Source: Chamaecrista fasciculata
Taxonomy: Eukaryota > Streptophyta > Magnoliopsida > Fabales > Fabaceae
NCBI GenBank assembly: GCA_003254925.1
Contig: QANZ01045297.1
Location: forward strand, 1-64,000
Direction: 5' to 3'
Length of the DNA: 64,000 bases
Shown: positions 23,922 to 34,980 of the stretch, piece by piece
How positions within the stretch are numbered: the first letter of the stretch is position 1
Layout of the letters: each line of letters opens with the position of its first letter
The notes under the pieces: generated by a model
The model's database searches: none
Told to the model about the DNA's origin: nothing
Seen by the model: the letters and a program-made list of their open reading frames with translations, nothing else
Program-made: the position numbers and the translations under genes

Positions 23922-25276
23922 GAGCAAACCCCCTTTTTGGTCCCTCAATTGTTACTGAGTCGAGGATTTGGTCCTTCAATTGTGGGAAACTACAACTCAG
24001 TCCCTCAATTGTACAATCCCGTTTACGTTTTGGTCCCTCAGGTCTGGTCCGTTAGTGATAGAGCTGTTAAGTGATGACGTGTCACCGTTATCTGCTTAGG
24101 TGGCCGTTAAATGCTTAGTTGGCATGCAAAATTAATATCCAACTCATATTCTCAATTTATTAAATCAAAATTAAAAAAAAAATTAGTGCGTGAACCCTAA
24201 TTTCATCATCATCATCATCATCATCATCATCTTCATCTTCATCTTCATCTTCATCTTCATCTTCATCTTCCTCTCATTCCTCTCTCATCTTTATTCCTCA
24301 CCGCCGATCTGAAATTAGGATGGAGGAACTTCAAAATGGCTCGATTCTTCTTATCCCATTTAGTAATTTGTTATGAGATTCATGAGTACTTGAGTATGCT
24401 ACTGAACATTGCTCTTAGAAATGAAAGGAAAAGGAAGTCAAACATGAATTTACCAATAACCAAATCCTCAAACTTTCTGCGAATAAACCCTAAAATCAGT
24501 GTTCAAATCGCGAAACCCACTTCCTGCGAAACCCTAAATCGATCGATACAATCACAGAAAACAAAAACAAAAATCAAATCAGAAATCACTGCGAAACCCT
24601 AAATCGATCTGCAATTTTATTTTGGCCGACGCTAAGATTGTTCTCGTCGACGGCTGGGAATTGCCGGTCCACCAGTACGTTCTGTCGGCGAGGAGCGATT
24701 TCTTCAGGAACGTGTTCGTCGTCGGAGGGAGTACGAGGCTAGAATTGAAGGAATTGGCTAGGGATTACAAGTTAGGGTTCGATGCGATTGTGGGAGTTTT
24801 GGGATATTTGTACAGTGGGAGAGTGAGGTCGTTGCCTAAGGGTGTTTGTGTGTGTGTGGATGAAGATTGCTCGCATTTTGGGTGTCGACCTGTTGTGGCT
24901 TCCATGGTTGAAGTGCTTTAAACCCTAAATCTGGGCAATTTCTGGGATGAAGATGAAGATGAAAATGAAGATGATGATGATGTTGAGGAAATTATGGTTT
25001 AGGGACCAAAATGTTTTTTTTTAATTCTGATTTAATAAATTAAAAACCCTAAAATGAGTTGGATATTAATTTTGCATGCCAACTAAGCATTTAACGGCCA
25101 CCTAAGCAGATAACGGTGACACGTCATCACTTAACAGCTCTATCACTAACGGACCAGACCTGAGGGACCAAAACGTAAACGAGATTGTACAATTGAGGGA
25201 CTGAGTTGTAGTTTCCCACAATTGAGGGACCAAATCCTCGACTCAGTAATTGAGGGACCAAAAAGGGGGTTTGCTC
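23922..25276. mobile_element. Pack-MULE with 9-bp TSD, carrying an NPR1 BTB fragment
   Basis: Terminal inverted repeats of about 225 bp start GAGCAAACCCCCTTTTTGG on both sides and differ at only a few positions. A perfect 9-bp target duplication TTTTGAAAA flanks the element (23913-23921 and 25277-25285), the hallmark of Mutator-like elements. Inner arms carry complementary CATCAT/GATGAT tracts (about 24200-24270 and 24943-24985). The cargo (24300-24921) includes an NPR1-like BTB segment. There is no transposase, so it is non-autonomous. Near-identical arms suggest a recent insertion. Confidence 0.9.
24624..24921 (+). pseudogene. NPR1: Captured fragment of NPR1-like BTB/ankyrin co-activator
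   Basis: The frame reads ADAKIVLVDGWELPVHQYVL, then SARSDFFRNVF, then LELKELARDYKLGFDAIVGV, then YLYSGRVRSLPKGVC, then CVDEDCSHFGCRPVVASMVE, and stops. This is the BTB/POZ domain with the following Cys-rich stretch of the NPR1 clade of salicylic-acid co-regulators. No ATG begins the block, and the ankyrin repeats and C-terminal domain are absent. The frame itself is uninterrupted over about 98 codons. It lies inside a MULE, so it was probably copied from a host NPR1-type gene. A truncated or fusion transcript is possible but not shown. Confidence 0.8.
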
Positions 25277-25285
25277 TTTTGAAAA

Positions 25286-26809
25286 ATAATAATACTAGAA
25301 GTTTGAGTATAGTTTATGTTAAGCCTATAGCCTATAGTCATTATCTTCCCATGATTCAGAAATCAGAATTCAGTAACATACTCATCCCGGACGGGGGGTA
25401 GCAAATTCAGCAGTATGGAATCTTCTTCTCGCTTCAATGAGCAGAACTGCAGAAGCATTGTTTACAATGAACTTAAATTCAGAGTGCAATAAGCAAATTT
25501 CTAGTGTACTCAACAAAAAGTCGTTACTTTCAAGAACGTGATCTTTCAAATGATACATCCTTGAGATTCGGGTTTCATACTATGACTTCCAGCCTCTCTA
25601 TCTCCAATAGATTTGCAGGCAACTGACAGCTGAAAGATATAATTTGTGCAACTATTTGAGGCCATGTTCCACATCATGAATGAGGCATAACATGAAAGAC
25701 ACTCTCATTCACTATCCCTCCAACAATAAGAAACACCCTTTTAAGCAAATCTAGAGACTTATCAAAGCAGGACCAAAAGAGGTATATGATCCGCTACCAA
25801 GGTATCATCAGCTGTAGCAAGAGCTACTCCAACAGAAATCCTCAATGACCTGAAGAATTACAAAGTGCACAAAAGATCAGCGATGAAGACATGGGTTCGT
25901 CAAACCAAGTGAATAATAATGTCCAAGTGGTCATTTCAACTACCCACATGTACATAAGCACGTCAGTAGATAGGTAAACTATTGATCTCGGCATGCTAGG
26001 CAATTCAATCAAGGAAAGAACAGAGAGAGAACTCAAAGCAAGAGTAGTATGCAAAGGGTTATGCCAAATACCATTTACAACCTGAACCATGCAGCACTGG
26101 CACTTCCTAAAAGTTTTCTGTTCCTTTTTTTTTTTTTTTTAACATTCTAACAAAAATGGGTAAGGGTTCAAATGCCATAGATAGCTCGAAGATAATGCCG
26201 AGATATGGACCACACAGAAATCCATAAGAAAGACGGGAATTTTTACCATTGGATAGGAAAGCAAAAGAACACACTATAACAGCATCGGTATTTATTTATG
26301 ATTTGAAGTTTTGACCAAAGAAAATAATCATAAATGAACAATACCATAGCTGCAAACTGCAAACTCCCAAACCAAAGAAAAGTCTTGAATGTCAAACGTA
26401 CTTCACTCTATGGTGCTAAATTTGGTGACACCCTCCACTCAAAAAACATAATTAAAGGTTTGAACCTTTAACAGGACAAAACAGTCAAAAGTAACAAAGT
26501 AGGAATCCATTGCCCGCAAACAGTAACAAAGTAGTGCTAATGAATTGATCAAAGCAGTAAATCCATATGGAAAAAAAAAATTGCTATAGTTCTAACTTCT
26601 AAGTTTAATAGTGCCCCAGAACCAAAAGAAGGCAGAGAAAGACAATCTCTTATACTAACACAAAATGTATTCAGAATGGAAGAGAAAGTAAAAGGACAAA
26701 ATATCAGTCCATTAATAAAATTACAATCAATTCTGACAACCTAAAATTGACTGCATGATATATAACCTTCAGGATGGTAAAGAAAAGAAAACGTACTTTT
26801 TTTTAACCT
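25286..26809. other. Region downstream of the J-protein gene
   Basis: No protein-coding gene is supported. Read on the minus strand, the sequence is less AT-rich than typical spacer and could hold a long or spliced 3' UTR of the J-protein gene. Transcript data are needed to tell. A T-run lies at 26126-26141. Confidence 0.35.
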
Positions 26810-27871
26810 TTAAGCTTCTACAAGCTTCTGTAGCTTTTCACAGTTAGGAGTTGGCAGATTCCTATTCCAACTGCGCCTTTGGAGCTCGATTTGACAGTAC
26901 CGGCGAAGCAAATTTTTATGATCTTTTATCACACTGTCCTCAATATTTGCTCGAGCAGGACTTCCATGTGGATAGTTGGCATCAAATGATTCAGATTTCA
27001 CAAAAAACTCTACCCCATACTTCTCCGTTGTCTTTGGAATTTGATATGAGTAATTCTTGTGCAAAGAATAGTCTGGTTCAGAAAATGGCAAGTATGCGAG
27101 CAGAAAAATTATCAACAATGGTAAAAGTTGCACAAGGAGCGTAATATTAAGGCCTCCTCCTTGAAATTCCTGTCTCTGGTGAGTGCCCATTCCCCGTGTC
27201 CTGTAAAGATGAGTTCTCCCAAATACATCTGCTTGTCCAAAGAATGCTCTAAATATTTCATCAGGATCAAAGTCATCATCAAAAAAGTCATGTGCATTTG
27301 TCCTTCTCCTTGTGCGCCTAACATTACGCTGCTGGTTGTATTCAAACTCCTCAACCAGCCCTGTTTGATCATACTGCTTCCTTGAGCCATCATCACTCAA
27401 ACACTTGAAAGCCTTGGATACCTTTTTAAATGCCTCTTCAGAACCCGGGGCCTTATTCTTGTCAGGATGAACTTTCAATGACAATTTCCTATAAGCTCGC
27501 CTAATCTCTTCAACTGAACAAGTCTTCTCCACGCCAAGAACGGCATAATAATCATTCTTCCCCTTTATCTCCCTAATTAATTGAACATGTTCTTCTGTAT
27601 AATTCCTCTCCACATTCACTCCCTCATCATCACTTTTCATCGATCCATGCTCCCTCTTAACCTGATGCACAGAGTTTTCATCCTTAGAGGACGAAGGAGA
27701 CTGAGAATCAAGCCTCTCACACGCGGAGAGCAACACATCCACTGGCAGATTGTGATTCAACCGCTGTGCAATTTTGATAAATTTAAGAGCACGCGCTTTG
27801 TTCCCTGTTGCAATCGCTTCCTCAGCGATGCGAATACACCTCAAAGCTTCGTCCTTATTACCTTCCATCAT
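26810..27871 (-). CDS. Membrane-anchored J-domain co-chaperone (DNAJB12/14-like, AtDjB49 type)
   Basis: One uninterrupted coding exon of 353 codons; the second Met may be the true start, since relatives begin [11 protein letters not shown]. Residues 1-60 form the N-terminal helical region ([14 protein letters not shown]). The J domain is about 106-170 ([20 protein letters not shown]), with the HPD motif at 135-137 that stimulates Hsp70 ATPase. A Gly/Phe-rich linker follows, then one hydrophobic membrane segment at about 241-263 ([19 protein letters not shown]). The end is the DUF1977 region ([20 protein letters not shown]). Members of this family sit in the ER membrane with the J domain facing the cytosol and help Hsp70 in membrane-protein quality control. 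Length and domain order match the plant homologues. A donor-like site near 28160 suggests an intron in the 5' leader. Confidence 0.92.
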   Translation of the reverse strand: MMEGNKDEALRCIRIAEEAIATGNKARALKFIKIAQRLNHNLPVDVLLSACERLDSQSPSSSKDENSVHQVKREHGSMKSDDEGVNVERNYTEEHVQLIREIKGKNDYYAVLGVEKTCSVEEIRRAYRKLSLKVHPDKNKAPGSEEAFKKVSKAFKCLSDDGSRKQYDQTGLVEEFEYNQQRNVRRTRRRTNAHDFFDDDFDPDEIFRAFFGQADVFGRTHLYRTRGMGTHQRQEFQGGGLNITLLVQLLPLLIIFLLAYLPFSEPDYSLHKNYSYQIPKTTEKYGVEFFVKSESFDANYPHGSPARANIEDSVIKDHKNLLRRYCQIELQRRSWNRNLPTPNCEKLQKLVEA

Positions 27872-28260
27872 TAAACGAACTTTGAAACCTCAACTAGTTA
27901 CCCCCACAATTCGCCCTAATTCATACTCCAGCTTCCCCCACAGGCCACAAATAATAAGAATACTAATAAAATCACTGACTGAGAAACAGCAAATATATCG
28001 ATTGAATCCCAAAATTCAGAAACCTAATCGGAGAAAAGAACTTGTGTGAATTTTCAATGAAATGGAGCAAAATAAGCATGCAAATGCATCAAATTCCGTA
28101 GCAAATAGAGCTTGCAGTAGGGTTTCAATCACCTCGAATAATAAATGATAGAGATTTACCTGAGAAAGCTTGAGAGGAGAAAGACGAGGTAAGTTAGCAA
28201 TGACACACGCGAGTACAAAGGGAGAGTCTGCGTGAGACATCTACATAATATAGTTGTCGG
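27872..28260 (-). promoter_or_regulatory. 5' leader and proximal promoter of the J-protein gene, with probable leader intron
   Basis: On the minus strand, AAGCTTTCTCAG is followed by GTAAATCTC near 28160, a good splice donor. An acceptor-like GTTGAG precedes the coding start by about 20 bp. This suggests a non-coding first exon and an intron of roughly 270 bp in the leader. No TATA box is convincing. Confidence 0.35.
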
Positions 28261-28511
28261 TAGGCGACCCCAATCGAATGAAAGCGCGAGCCATCTTTGC
28301 TGCAACAAGTGTCCAACATTACCAAAAAAAATATCATGAATCTAACAAGTATCGGATATATTCACCCAAAGAAAAACAAATATTCTTATATTTTTTATGA
28401 AATATTTTTTTTTTGTATAAACAAATTTTAACAAATATATAAAAGCATAACTTTTGATCCTTATGTGTAGAGTAGGTGGCAATTCAATTTTTTTCTTTTG
28501 TTCTCTTTGTA

Positions 28512-28668
28512 ATTTTGGTTTGATCCCATTTATTAAATGTGGTTGTTTTCCTCAGTTTGAATACTATAAATTTAGAGTTAAGTGTTATTTTTTTTAGTCA
28601 TTTATCTATCTTATTATTGAAGAATATTTATGTTTTCTTATTGGTTTGATAAATGGGATCAAACCAAA
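28512..28668. repeat. Short inverted repeat (fold-back)
   Basis: TTTTGGTTTGATCCCATTTA near 28513 is matched in inverse by TAAATGGGATCAAACCAAAA near 28649-28668, with about 110 bp between. The arms are about 24 bp. It is probably the core of a short MITE. No target duplication was resolved. Confidence 0.6.
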
Positions 28669-28945
28669 ATGGGACTAAATCATTTGTTTTGTTATTCATA
28701 TTTCTCTCATTTTAAATTCAAATTCAAATGTGATAAGTTTAAAGTTACGAGAAATTAGTCTACCCAATTGAGAATGTTCTTTTTTTTTTTTTCTGTCTAA
28801 TATCGTTAACGAATAAGATCAAAATGAGATGGACAAAGTTTGGGATGGTCACTTGTAACTCCAAAAATGGACACAATTTGTAAAATCTCGGAAATGAAAT
28901 GTACATTTATTAATTTTGGAAGAGTCAAAGCACATATAGATATAA

Positions 28946-29450
28946 GGTCAAATGATCATTTTGGTCCTAAATGTATGCCCTAATATTTATTTTGGTCCAT
29001 TATGTTTTAAAATGTTCAAATTGGTCCTAAGTATTGACAAAATGTTTCATTTTGGTCCCATATTATTGAATTTGGTTATATTTCTCTCGTTTCTCATTTC
29101 AAGTTCAAAGAACTTGTTAAGAGGAGCTCGTAGTTCTGAATCTGTCGCATTCGAATTTGAAACGAGAGATATGATCAACTTTGCTTGTTTGACTATGAAA
29201 CAAGCAGTCTACTTTTAGGATCAATTTGACCTTGTTTGTTGACGACCCCAATTAGATAGAGAAAGTACTCTTTGAGAACAATACGGAGCTCTAAAGTCGT
29301 CACGTTTGAACTTAAAACGAGCCATATCCATTAGTTTGGACCAAAATGAAACATTTTGCCAACATTTAGGACCAATTTGAATATTTTGAAACATAATGGA
29401 TCATAATGAACATTAGGGCATACATTTAGGACCAAAATGAATCTTTAACC
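28946..29450. mobile_element. MULE-type MITE with 9-bp TSD, no cargo
   Basis: The 505-bp element has inverted ends of roughly 115 bp (left GGTCAAATGATCATTTTGG, right complement GGTTAAAGATTCATTTTGG). Both continue into CCTAAATGTATGCCCTAAT. A perfect 9-bp target duplication TAGATATAA lies at 28937-28945 and 29451-29459. The middle has no coding sequence. Diverged relatives of its interior occur at about 36410-36620 and 45750-46170. Confidence 0.85.
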
Positions 29451-30453
29451 TAGATATAATGTAGCGTTTTAATTAGGGTAAATTGCAATTTGGTACCCTG
29501 TGGTTAGGGGCGGTTCCCCTTTGGTACCCTGAAAGAAAAATTTTTGCATTGTGGTACCCCGTGGTTTGCTCCGTTAGCGATTTGGTACCCTGAGGTTTTT
29601 TTCTGTTAGGATTTAACGGCAAATGTTAGTTAAAATGTCAAAAATCTCCCAAAAAGTCTTCTCTTATGCGTTTAAGTCCTTTCCCTTTACTAAAAGGGAT
29701 CAAAACATAAAGAATTAATTATAAAAGGGTCTTTAGAATTCTAATATTATAGATTTTTCTCCTTTTCATAAGATTTCTTTTGAATAGGTCCTGATTTAAT
29801 TACACTTTAATCCCAAAAGTTTATGATCTTTATCAAAATAGTCCTTAGAACCTCAAAAGACAAATGAGCATCTATGATTTATCAAAAAATCCCTATATTC
29901 AACTACAATTTTCATTCAAGTACACTACAAACAAATCAAAACCCCCAAATTTTTCCAAAATCAAGCCCCACAAATCAAAAACCCTCTCAACAACAAAATC
30001 AACATCATCAACAACCAATTTCTTCATACCCTAAGGAATCAAAATTCAAAACTAAGGAATTCAATTTCTTCCTCAATTTTCCAAAATTTGGCATAATTGG
30101 TCCCTCAAAAGTTTTAATTTTTTTACATTAAGGTCATTTTTCTTATATAATAGGATCAAAACGTAAGAACAAAAAATAAATTAAGAGTATAATTGAATTT
30201 AAACAAAAACAATCCTAACTTGAGGAAATCCCCAATTAACATCATCACTTTCTTCTTCTTCTCTGTAGAAACTAGAATCAATCTTTCCTTCATCGGAAAT
30301 CCGTCGTCGTTCGCCGGCGATTTCTCCGACGCATCCTCATCGGAATATTCCGCCGCTGTTGGCATCGAAGGGTTTTGGGCTCTCTGCAAGAAGATCCCTC
30401 ATTTTCCGATTCCCATGTGTGTTCGGTTCTCTGCTTCCTCCCGAACCTGACGG

Positions 30454-30837
30454 ATGGGTTGCGTGCTCGGAACGCCGAAGACGGACGGTGATGATGCGGG
30501 TGGCGCGAGGGATTCCGGCGCGAGGGATTCCTCCTCGTCCAGCGTGGCAGCAACAGCAAATCTGATGAGATCGAGATTCTTCCCCAAGCTTCCAAATAAG
30601 CGAAGCATGAGAGCCCCCAGAATGCGATGGACCACCACTCTCCACGCTCGTTTTGTTCACGCCGTCGAGCTTCTCGGCGGCCATGAAAGTCCGTCACTAC
30701 TCTCTCTACGACTGCTGGTCGGCGCTCAAGTACGCCAACGACACTCGCATGGTCGGCGACGCCATGGCCTTCCTCGCCAACAACCTCATCGGCCTCACCA
30801 GCAACGCCCTGAGCATGGTGGCTGCTTACGACGGTAG
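30454..30837 (+). pseudogene. KAN: Chimeric captured frame including KANADI GARP segment (30565-30687)
   Basis: A 127-codon open frame starts MGCVLGTPKTDGDD, resembling a myristoylated kinase N-terminus; that part is uncertain. It then enters an unmistakable KANADI block: [20 protein letters not shown], then [20 protein letters not shown], then HE. In KANADI proteins this is the start of the GARP DNA-binding domain. The block stops at GGHE, before the rest of the domain, close to where I recall an exon ending in KANADI genes. The frame then runs into other sequence with no domain match. The product could not bind DNA as a full GARP domain does. It lies within the MULE, so this is transposon cargo. 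Expression is unknown. Confidence 0.75.
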
Positions 30838-30931
30838 GTTTAGAGGCGAGACTGAGAAGTTGAAGATGGATGGCCTTGACGGATGTGGCCGGCGGCAGTG
30901 GGTAAAGAAGAAGAAGAAGGGTTGTGATTGA
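30677..30931 (+). pseudogene. Second captured fragment in the same MULE (source unrecognised)
   Basis: A different frame from the KANADI block reads [20 protein letters not shown], then [20 protein letters not shown], then [11 protein letters not shown], and a lysine-rich end. The codon use and GC content are gene-like and unlike the arms. It looks like part of a helical host protein, but I cannot name the family. The abrupt join to the KANADI fragment, with a frame change, points to joining of separate captures. Confidence 0.45.
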
Positions 30932-31663
30932 AGAAGAAGGAAAAGAGTCGATTTGGGGTTTTTTTTAGGGCCAAAATTGTTTCAAGTCTTTATTTAGTTA
31001 TTTTTTCTTACATTTTGGTCCAATTACAGAAAGAAAGGACCTTAATTAAAAAAATAATAATTTGGGGCTTAAATGTAGAACTTTTTGAGAGGGTTTTTGA
31101 TTTGTGGGGCTTATTTTGGAAAAATTTGGGGATTTTGATTTGTTTGTAGTGTACTTGAATGAAAATTGTAGTTGAATATAGGGATTTTTTGATAAATCAT
31201 AGATGCTCATTTGTCTTTTGTGGTTCTAAGGACTATTTTGATAAAGATCATAAACTTTTGGGATTAAAGTGTAATTAAATCAGGACCTATTCAAAAGAAA
31301 TCTTATGAAAAGGAGAAAAATCTATAATATTAGAATTCTAAAGACCCTTTTATAATTAATTCTTTATGTTTTGATCCCTTTTAGTAAAGGGAAAGGACTT
31401 AAACGCATAAGAGAAGACTTTTTGGGAGATTTTTGACATTTTAACTAACATTTGCCGTTAAATCCTAACAGAAAAAAACCTCAGGGTACCAAATCGCTAA
31501 CGGAGCAAACCACGGGGTACCACAATGCAAAAATTTTTCTTTCAGGGTACCAAAGGGGAACCGCCCCTAACCACAGGGTACCAAATTGCAATTTACCCTT
31601 TTAATTATGTAGATAAGTGAATATTTTGATTTGAAATATCCAAAGCATGTAAAATATGGTGTT

Positions 31664-31847
31664 TTAACTTTACTCTTTCAGAATTGGAAACCAAAAAATG
31701 GTTGTTGAGTTGTTGCACATTACTCTACGATCCCAGAGAAACCCAGCAAAAATGTTGGTTTAGCAGAACCTCCTCACAGGTAAGCTTTTGGTTCAACTTT
31801 ACTCTCTCAGAATTGGAAACAAAAAAATGGTTGTTCTATTGTTGCTT
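31664..31847 (+). repeat. 54-bp direct repeat, 130 bp apart
   Basis: A block with CAGAATTGGAAAC and AAAAAATGGTTGTT occurs at about 31664-31717 and again at 31794-31847, with a few differences. The second copy ends next to the probable solo LTR. The spacer has a donor-like CAGGTAAGC at about 31777-31785, but no gene is recognised. Confidence 0.6.
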
Positions 31848-31855
31848 TTCGTGTT

Positions 31856-32536
31856 TGATATTGATATACACCCCTCGGAGACCGGGGTTAATCACTCCTC
31901 GGACGCCGATGACGGGGACACCCTCTCGAACCTTTTGGAGGGATTAGTGATATACATCCTTTAAAATTAACGTTAAAGGACAAACGCTACTCGGCAAGGA
32001 GGCAACCCAGGCAAATCCCCTCCCACTCGAGCATTTAATGCCAAGATATTGGCATTTAATGCAAAGATCCTTAAGACCAGACAAGGCCATACCAGCCACT
32101 GTGTACGGTAGAACAAAAGCACACGCGCAAAAGGTCTAAAACGCCCCCTGCGCGCAGAGATACGGTGAAAAGCACTCTTGGCTATCACTGACTCCCAAAA
32201 AGGAAGGTTGGACATCCCACTGCAGTTCAACAGTGATAGCTGACACGTTAGAACAGTAGGACACATCAACCTGCTCCCCGTGTATTCCCGAAAATACCCC
32301 TAACGTCCCTTTTGGACCTCGTACCAACAAGAGACAAAGGGAAAGGAGGATAAATACAAAAGAAACATACATTCTAAGGTAACCACTCTCATTCAAAAAA
32401 GAAACTTACTCCTACTCTCTGATCTCTATACTAACTTTAGCATCGGAGGAGAATCGCAGGGAAATCCCTGTACATTCTTGTTCGCAGGATCCGACGACCC
32501 TAGGCTTCCGGAGACTGCACTCAGATTGTGAACTCA
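31856..32536 (+). mobile_element. Probable solo LTR (Ty3/gypsy-like), fossil
   Basis: The segment is more GC-rich than its surroundings. It begins TGATATTGATATACACCCC and ends near GAACTCA, has a TATA-like GGATAAATACA near 32347, and contains the AGCATCGGAGG motif near 32440 seen in R/U5 regions of plant gypsy LTRs. No internal retroelement genes adjoin it, so it is best read as a solo LTR. The 5-bp flanks do not match clearly, and family and exact ends are tentative. Confidence 0.5.
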
Positions 32537-33687
32537 AGGTTAGATTTAGACTAATCCAGCTTTGTAGTTTTCAGATATGGTAGCTGGATTTTTATTACTA
32601 TAATATATATATATATATATATATAGATATAGATAATCGTTTTTGATTTCACGAGCTTGCTTAAATTTATTTGATATAATCGTTTTCATATGATGGCTTT
32701 ATGTGATTGAAGGTCGAGGTGTATATTTTGTGGGGATCTTATATATCTGAAAGGTGGATTTTAAGTGTTACTGTCCTTGATTGCTGTTTCAACTAGTTTG
32801 ATTGTCTGCTTCATGCTTTTGATTTTTGATGTTAAAACAGTAGGGAGGAGGACATATATATAAGTGATAGTTTGAAGTTTGAACCTCTCCTTATGTATTA
32901 AGCATATAAATGTTTGAATGCCATGAGAATGGAATGCTGTGGGAAGTTGCGGGGAAGGTTGTTGGTTAAAACTTAAAACTCAAATTTCTCATCTCTACCT
33001 ACTTGTGCTTATTTGAGACGATCTATATTTCAAACACATCTTTTTTTGTTGGTTTATATGGTTAGCAATTTTTTTTTGACCAATTATATGATTAGCAAAT
33101 TGAGGACTGCTTTTTTTGGCTCTCCGTAGTGGGTTACATTCTAGACTTCAGGTTATTGCAACCCTATACTTCTCCTATTCTAACACACACCCTCTGCTCC
33201 CAAAGTTTAGAGGTTAAATATTTGGCTAAAATATATTAACTCTTCTTAAACTTTAGTTGTTGTGCAAAAAATATCCTGAATTTTAAAAAACTCTTGAACT
33301 TTTGATTTTGTGCAAATTATTTTTTTTTGTTAAAATTTTCATTGAAAAAAAATCGAGTAGTAGTTTTTTAATCTTAATCTCAATACTTAAAATAAAAGTA
33401 TATCACCTCATTGGTGAAGAAGAAGAAGATGGCCATATGCATGCAGAAGATTTAAAGGGCACCAAAAACAACAAATAAGCAATAAATTTGCTTTTCAATT
33501 AAGAATTGGACTTTGATAACAAGGGTAGAATAACCACATGTCCTAGTTTAAAAACGAGAATATACAACCCAATTTTAACAGAAAGACAATCTTTGAAATA
33601 ACATACACTATGAGTCTATGACAATAAATCTGTATCCTAGAAAAGGAAGAACTAATATTTTGAACTACTCCTTCACTCTACAAAATT
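32537..33687. other. Intergenic, downstream of USP gene
   Basis: This is AT-rich DNA with an (AT)n tract near 32607-32623 and the 3' side of the USP gene. No gene or paired repeat is supported. Confidence 0.4.
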
Positions 33688-34647
33688 TTAGTTGGTAAGC
33701 TGGGAAGATGACGAGTTTCGCCTTATCTTAGGCCTCTTGACAACCATCACTGAGCATTGGGCATGTTGTACACAATAATCACTCACGCTTCCCAGAATCA
33801 CCCTGCAACATCAGTGATTACCTCTGGGGTCAATTAAATTACATCAAATTTCATGTTTTCAAGTAAATTTTTGATACCTCTTTTCATAGGTTGATAGCTT
33901 CACATAGTAAGGTAGCACGAAGGCCATAAATCAAGCGACCAAATTAAAATGATTGAAATTAAATGTACCTTTTGATAGCTGCATAGCCATGACAACCCAC
34001 AACAAGAAGATTGGCTCCATGTTTCTCTGCAGCTTCACATAGAACATGCCTGGCATCACCCTCCATTACTTCTGTTATTACATTCTCAACCTGTGGAAAC
34101 ATATGAAATTATCATGTTTTTTGGAAATTGGAACAGATCTATTTGCTAAAGGTCATCATATTACCTAGAACTACATAGTAAATATTTCCCAAAATCTGCC
34201 TTAATCTACAAGGCCAAAGGACAATAAGTTAACAAAGAAGTGAAGTGATATGCAAAGAAAATTAAGTATTACTGATTTACTGCTACAAATCTCATTGACT
34301 TTCTTGATGGTTCTCTCGGCCGTCCTCATGAGAATCCCTCCTAGAATTGATAATAACTCTGTGCTTTCAGATCCTGAAATTACCATTTTCATTTCAGCTC
34401 ATCAAAAACAACTTCACAAATATGGAATATGGATAATAACAATCTGACTGAATCAGTAATTACAAATAATACCGTGGAATTCAACAACAGAGGAAGGAGA
34501 GGGCTTGGCATGAAGAACCATAAGCTGGAAATGATGGGGTGATTTAGAAGGGAAGAAATTGGTCAATGCCCACTCCAACGCATAGAAGCTATGTTCAGTT
34601 TCATCAACACCAACCACCATCAATGGCTTCCCTGTTTTCTTCTCCAT
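33688..34647 (-). CDS. Universal stress protein A-like (USP), single domain
   Basis: Four exons on the minus strand (34647-34473, 34373-34273, 34090-33969, 33802-33688) join in frame to 170 aa. The protein begins MEKKTGKPLMVVGVDETEHS and has the usual core YALEWALTNFF and VENVITEVMEGDARHVL. It carries the ATP-binding signature G-x2-G-x9-G-S in VVGCHGYAAIKRVILGSVSD, followed by QCSVMVVKRP. Plant USPs of this size are cytosolic nucleotide-binding proteins tied to stress and hypoxia responses. The client of this one is not evident. Length, exon pattern and signature suggest an intact ATP-binding member. A 338-bp TRIM lies about 330 bp upstream of the start codon and may influence its promoter. 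Confidence 0.92.
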
Positions 34648-34980
34648 TAATCAATTAATTACCTTAATTATTTCTAATATGAGATCAGTTAATGCAAGTA
34701 GGCCAATTAAGGGTGTGTTTTTGATCAATTAATCATTGTATCCAGTGATGTTCGGAGAATGTTGCGCACTGTAGACTCGATCTCTTTCTCAACCTACCAT
34801 CCTAGGTAACAGATTTTTGTGTACGAGAGGCCCAATATGCGTTAGGAGTCAATTAATTTCATTAACCACATTTTAAAGTTTTATTTTCAATATGACTATG
34901 CAAGCAATTATGTATAAGATTGTAATAATAGTGAGTTGCCATAAATAGACGATAACATTATGCTAAGGATGTAGCAATGA

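Larger units (their letters stand above)
29476..31598. mobile_element. Pack-MULE with ~0.5-kb TIRs and 9-bp TSD, carrying KANADI and other fragments
   Basis: Inverted repeats of about 510 bp (29476-29990 and 31085-31598) begin GGGTAAATTGCAATTTGG and are nearly identical. The target duplication TTTTAATTA is perfect at 29467-29475 and 31599-31607, as in Mutator-like elements. The 1.1-kb interior is GC-rich compared with the arms and carries a KANADI GARP segment plus a second gene piece I do not recognise. There is no transposase. Two relatives with the same GGGTAAATT ends lie at 36642-37041 and 45211-45645. The inner-arm motif ATAATAGGATCAAAAC is shared with the D14-carrying element. Confidence 0.92.

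Noticed and set aside
24624-24921. Stand-alone BTB gene
   Set aside because: No ATG or promoter is evident and it lies inside transposon arms, so I kept it as a captured fragment.
30290-30697. Arginine-rich minus-strand open frames
   Set aside because: They are reverse readings of the GC-rich captured KANADI segment and match nothing recognisable.
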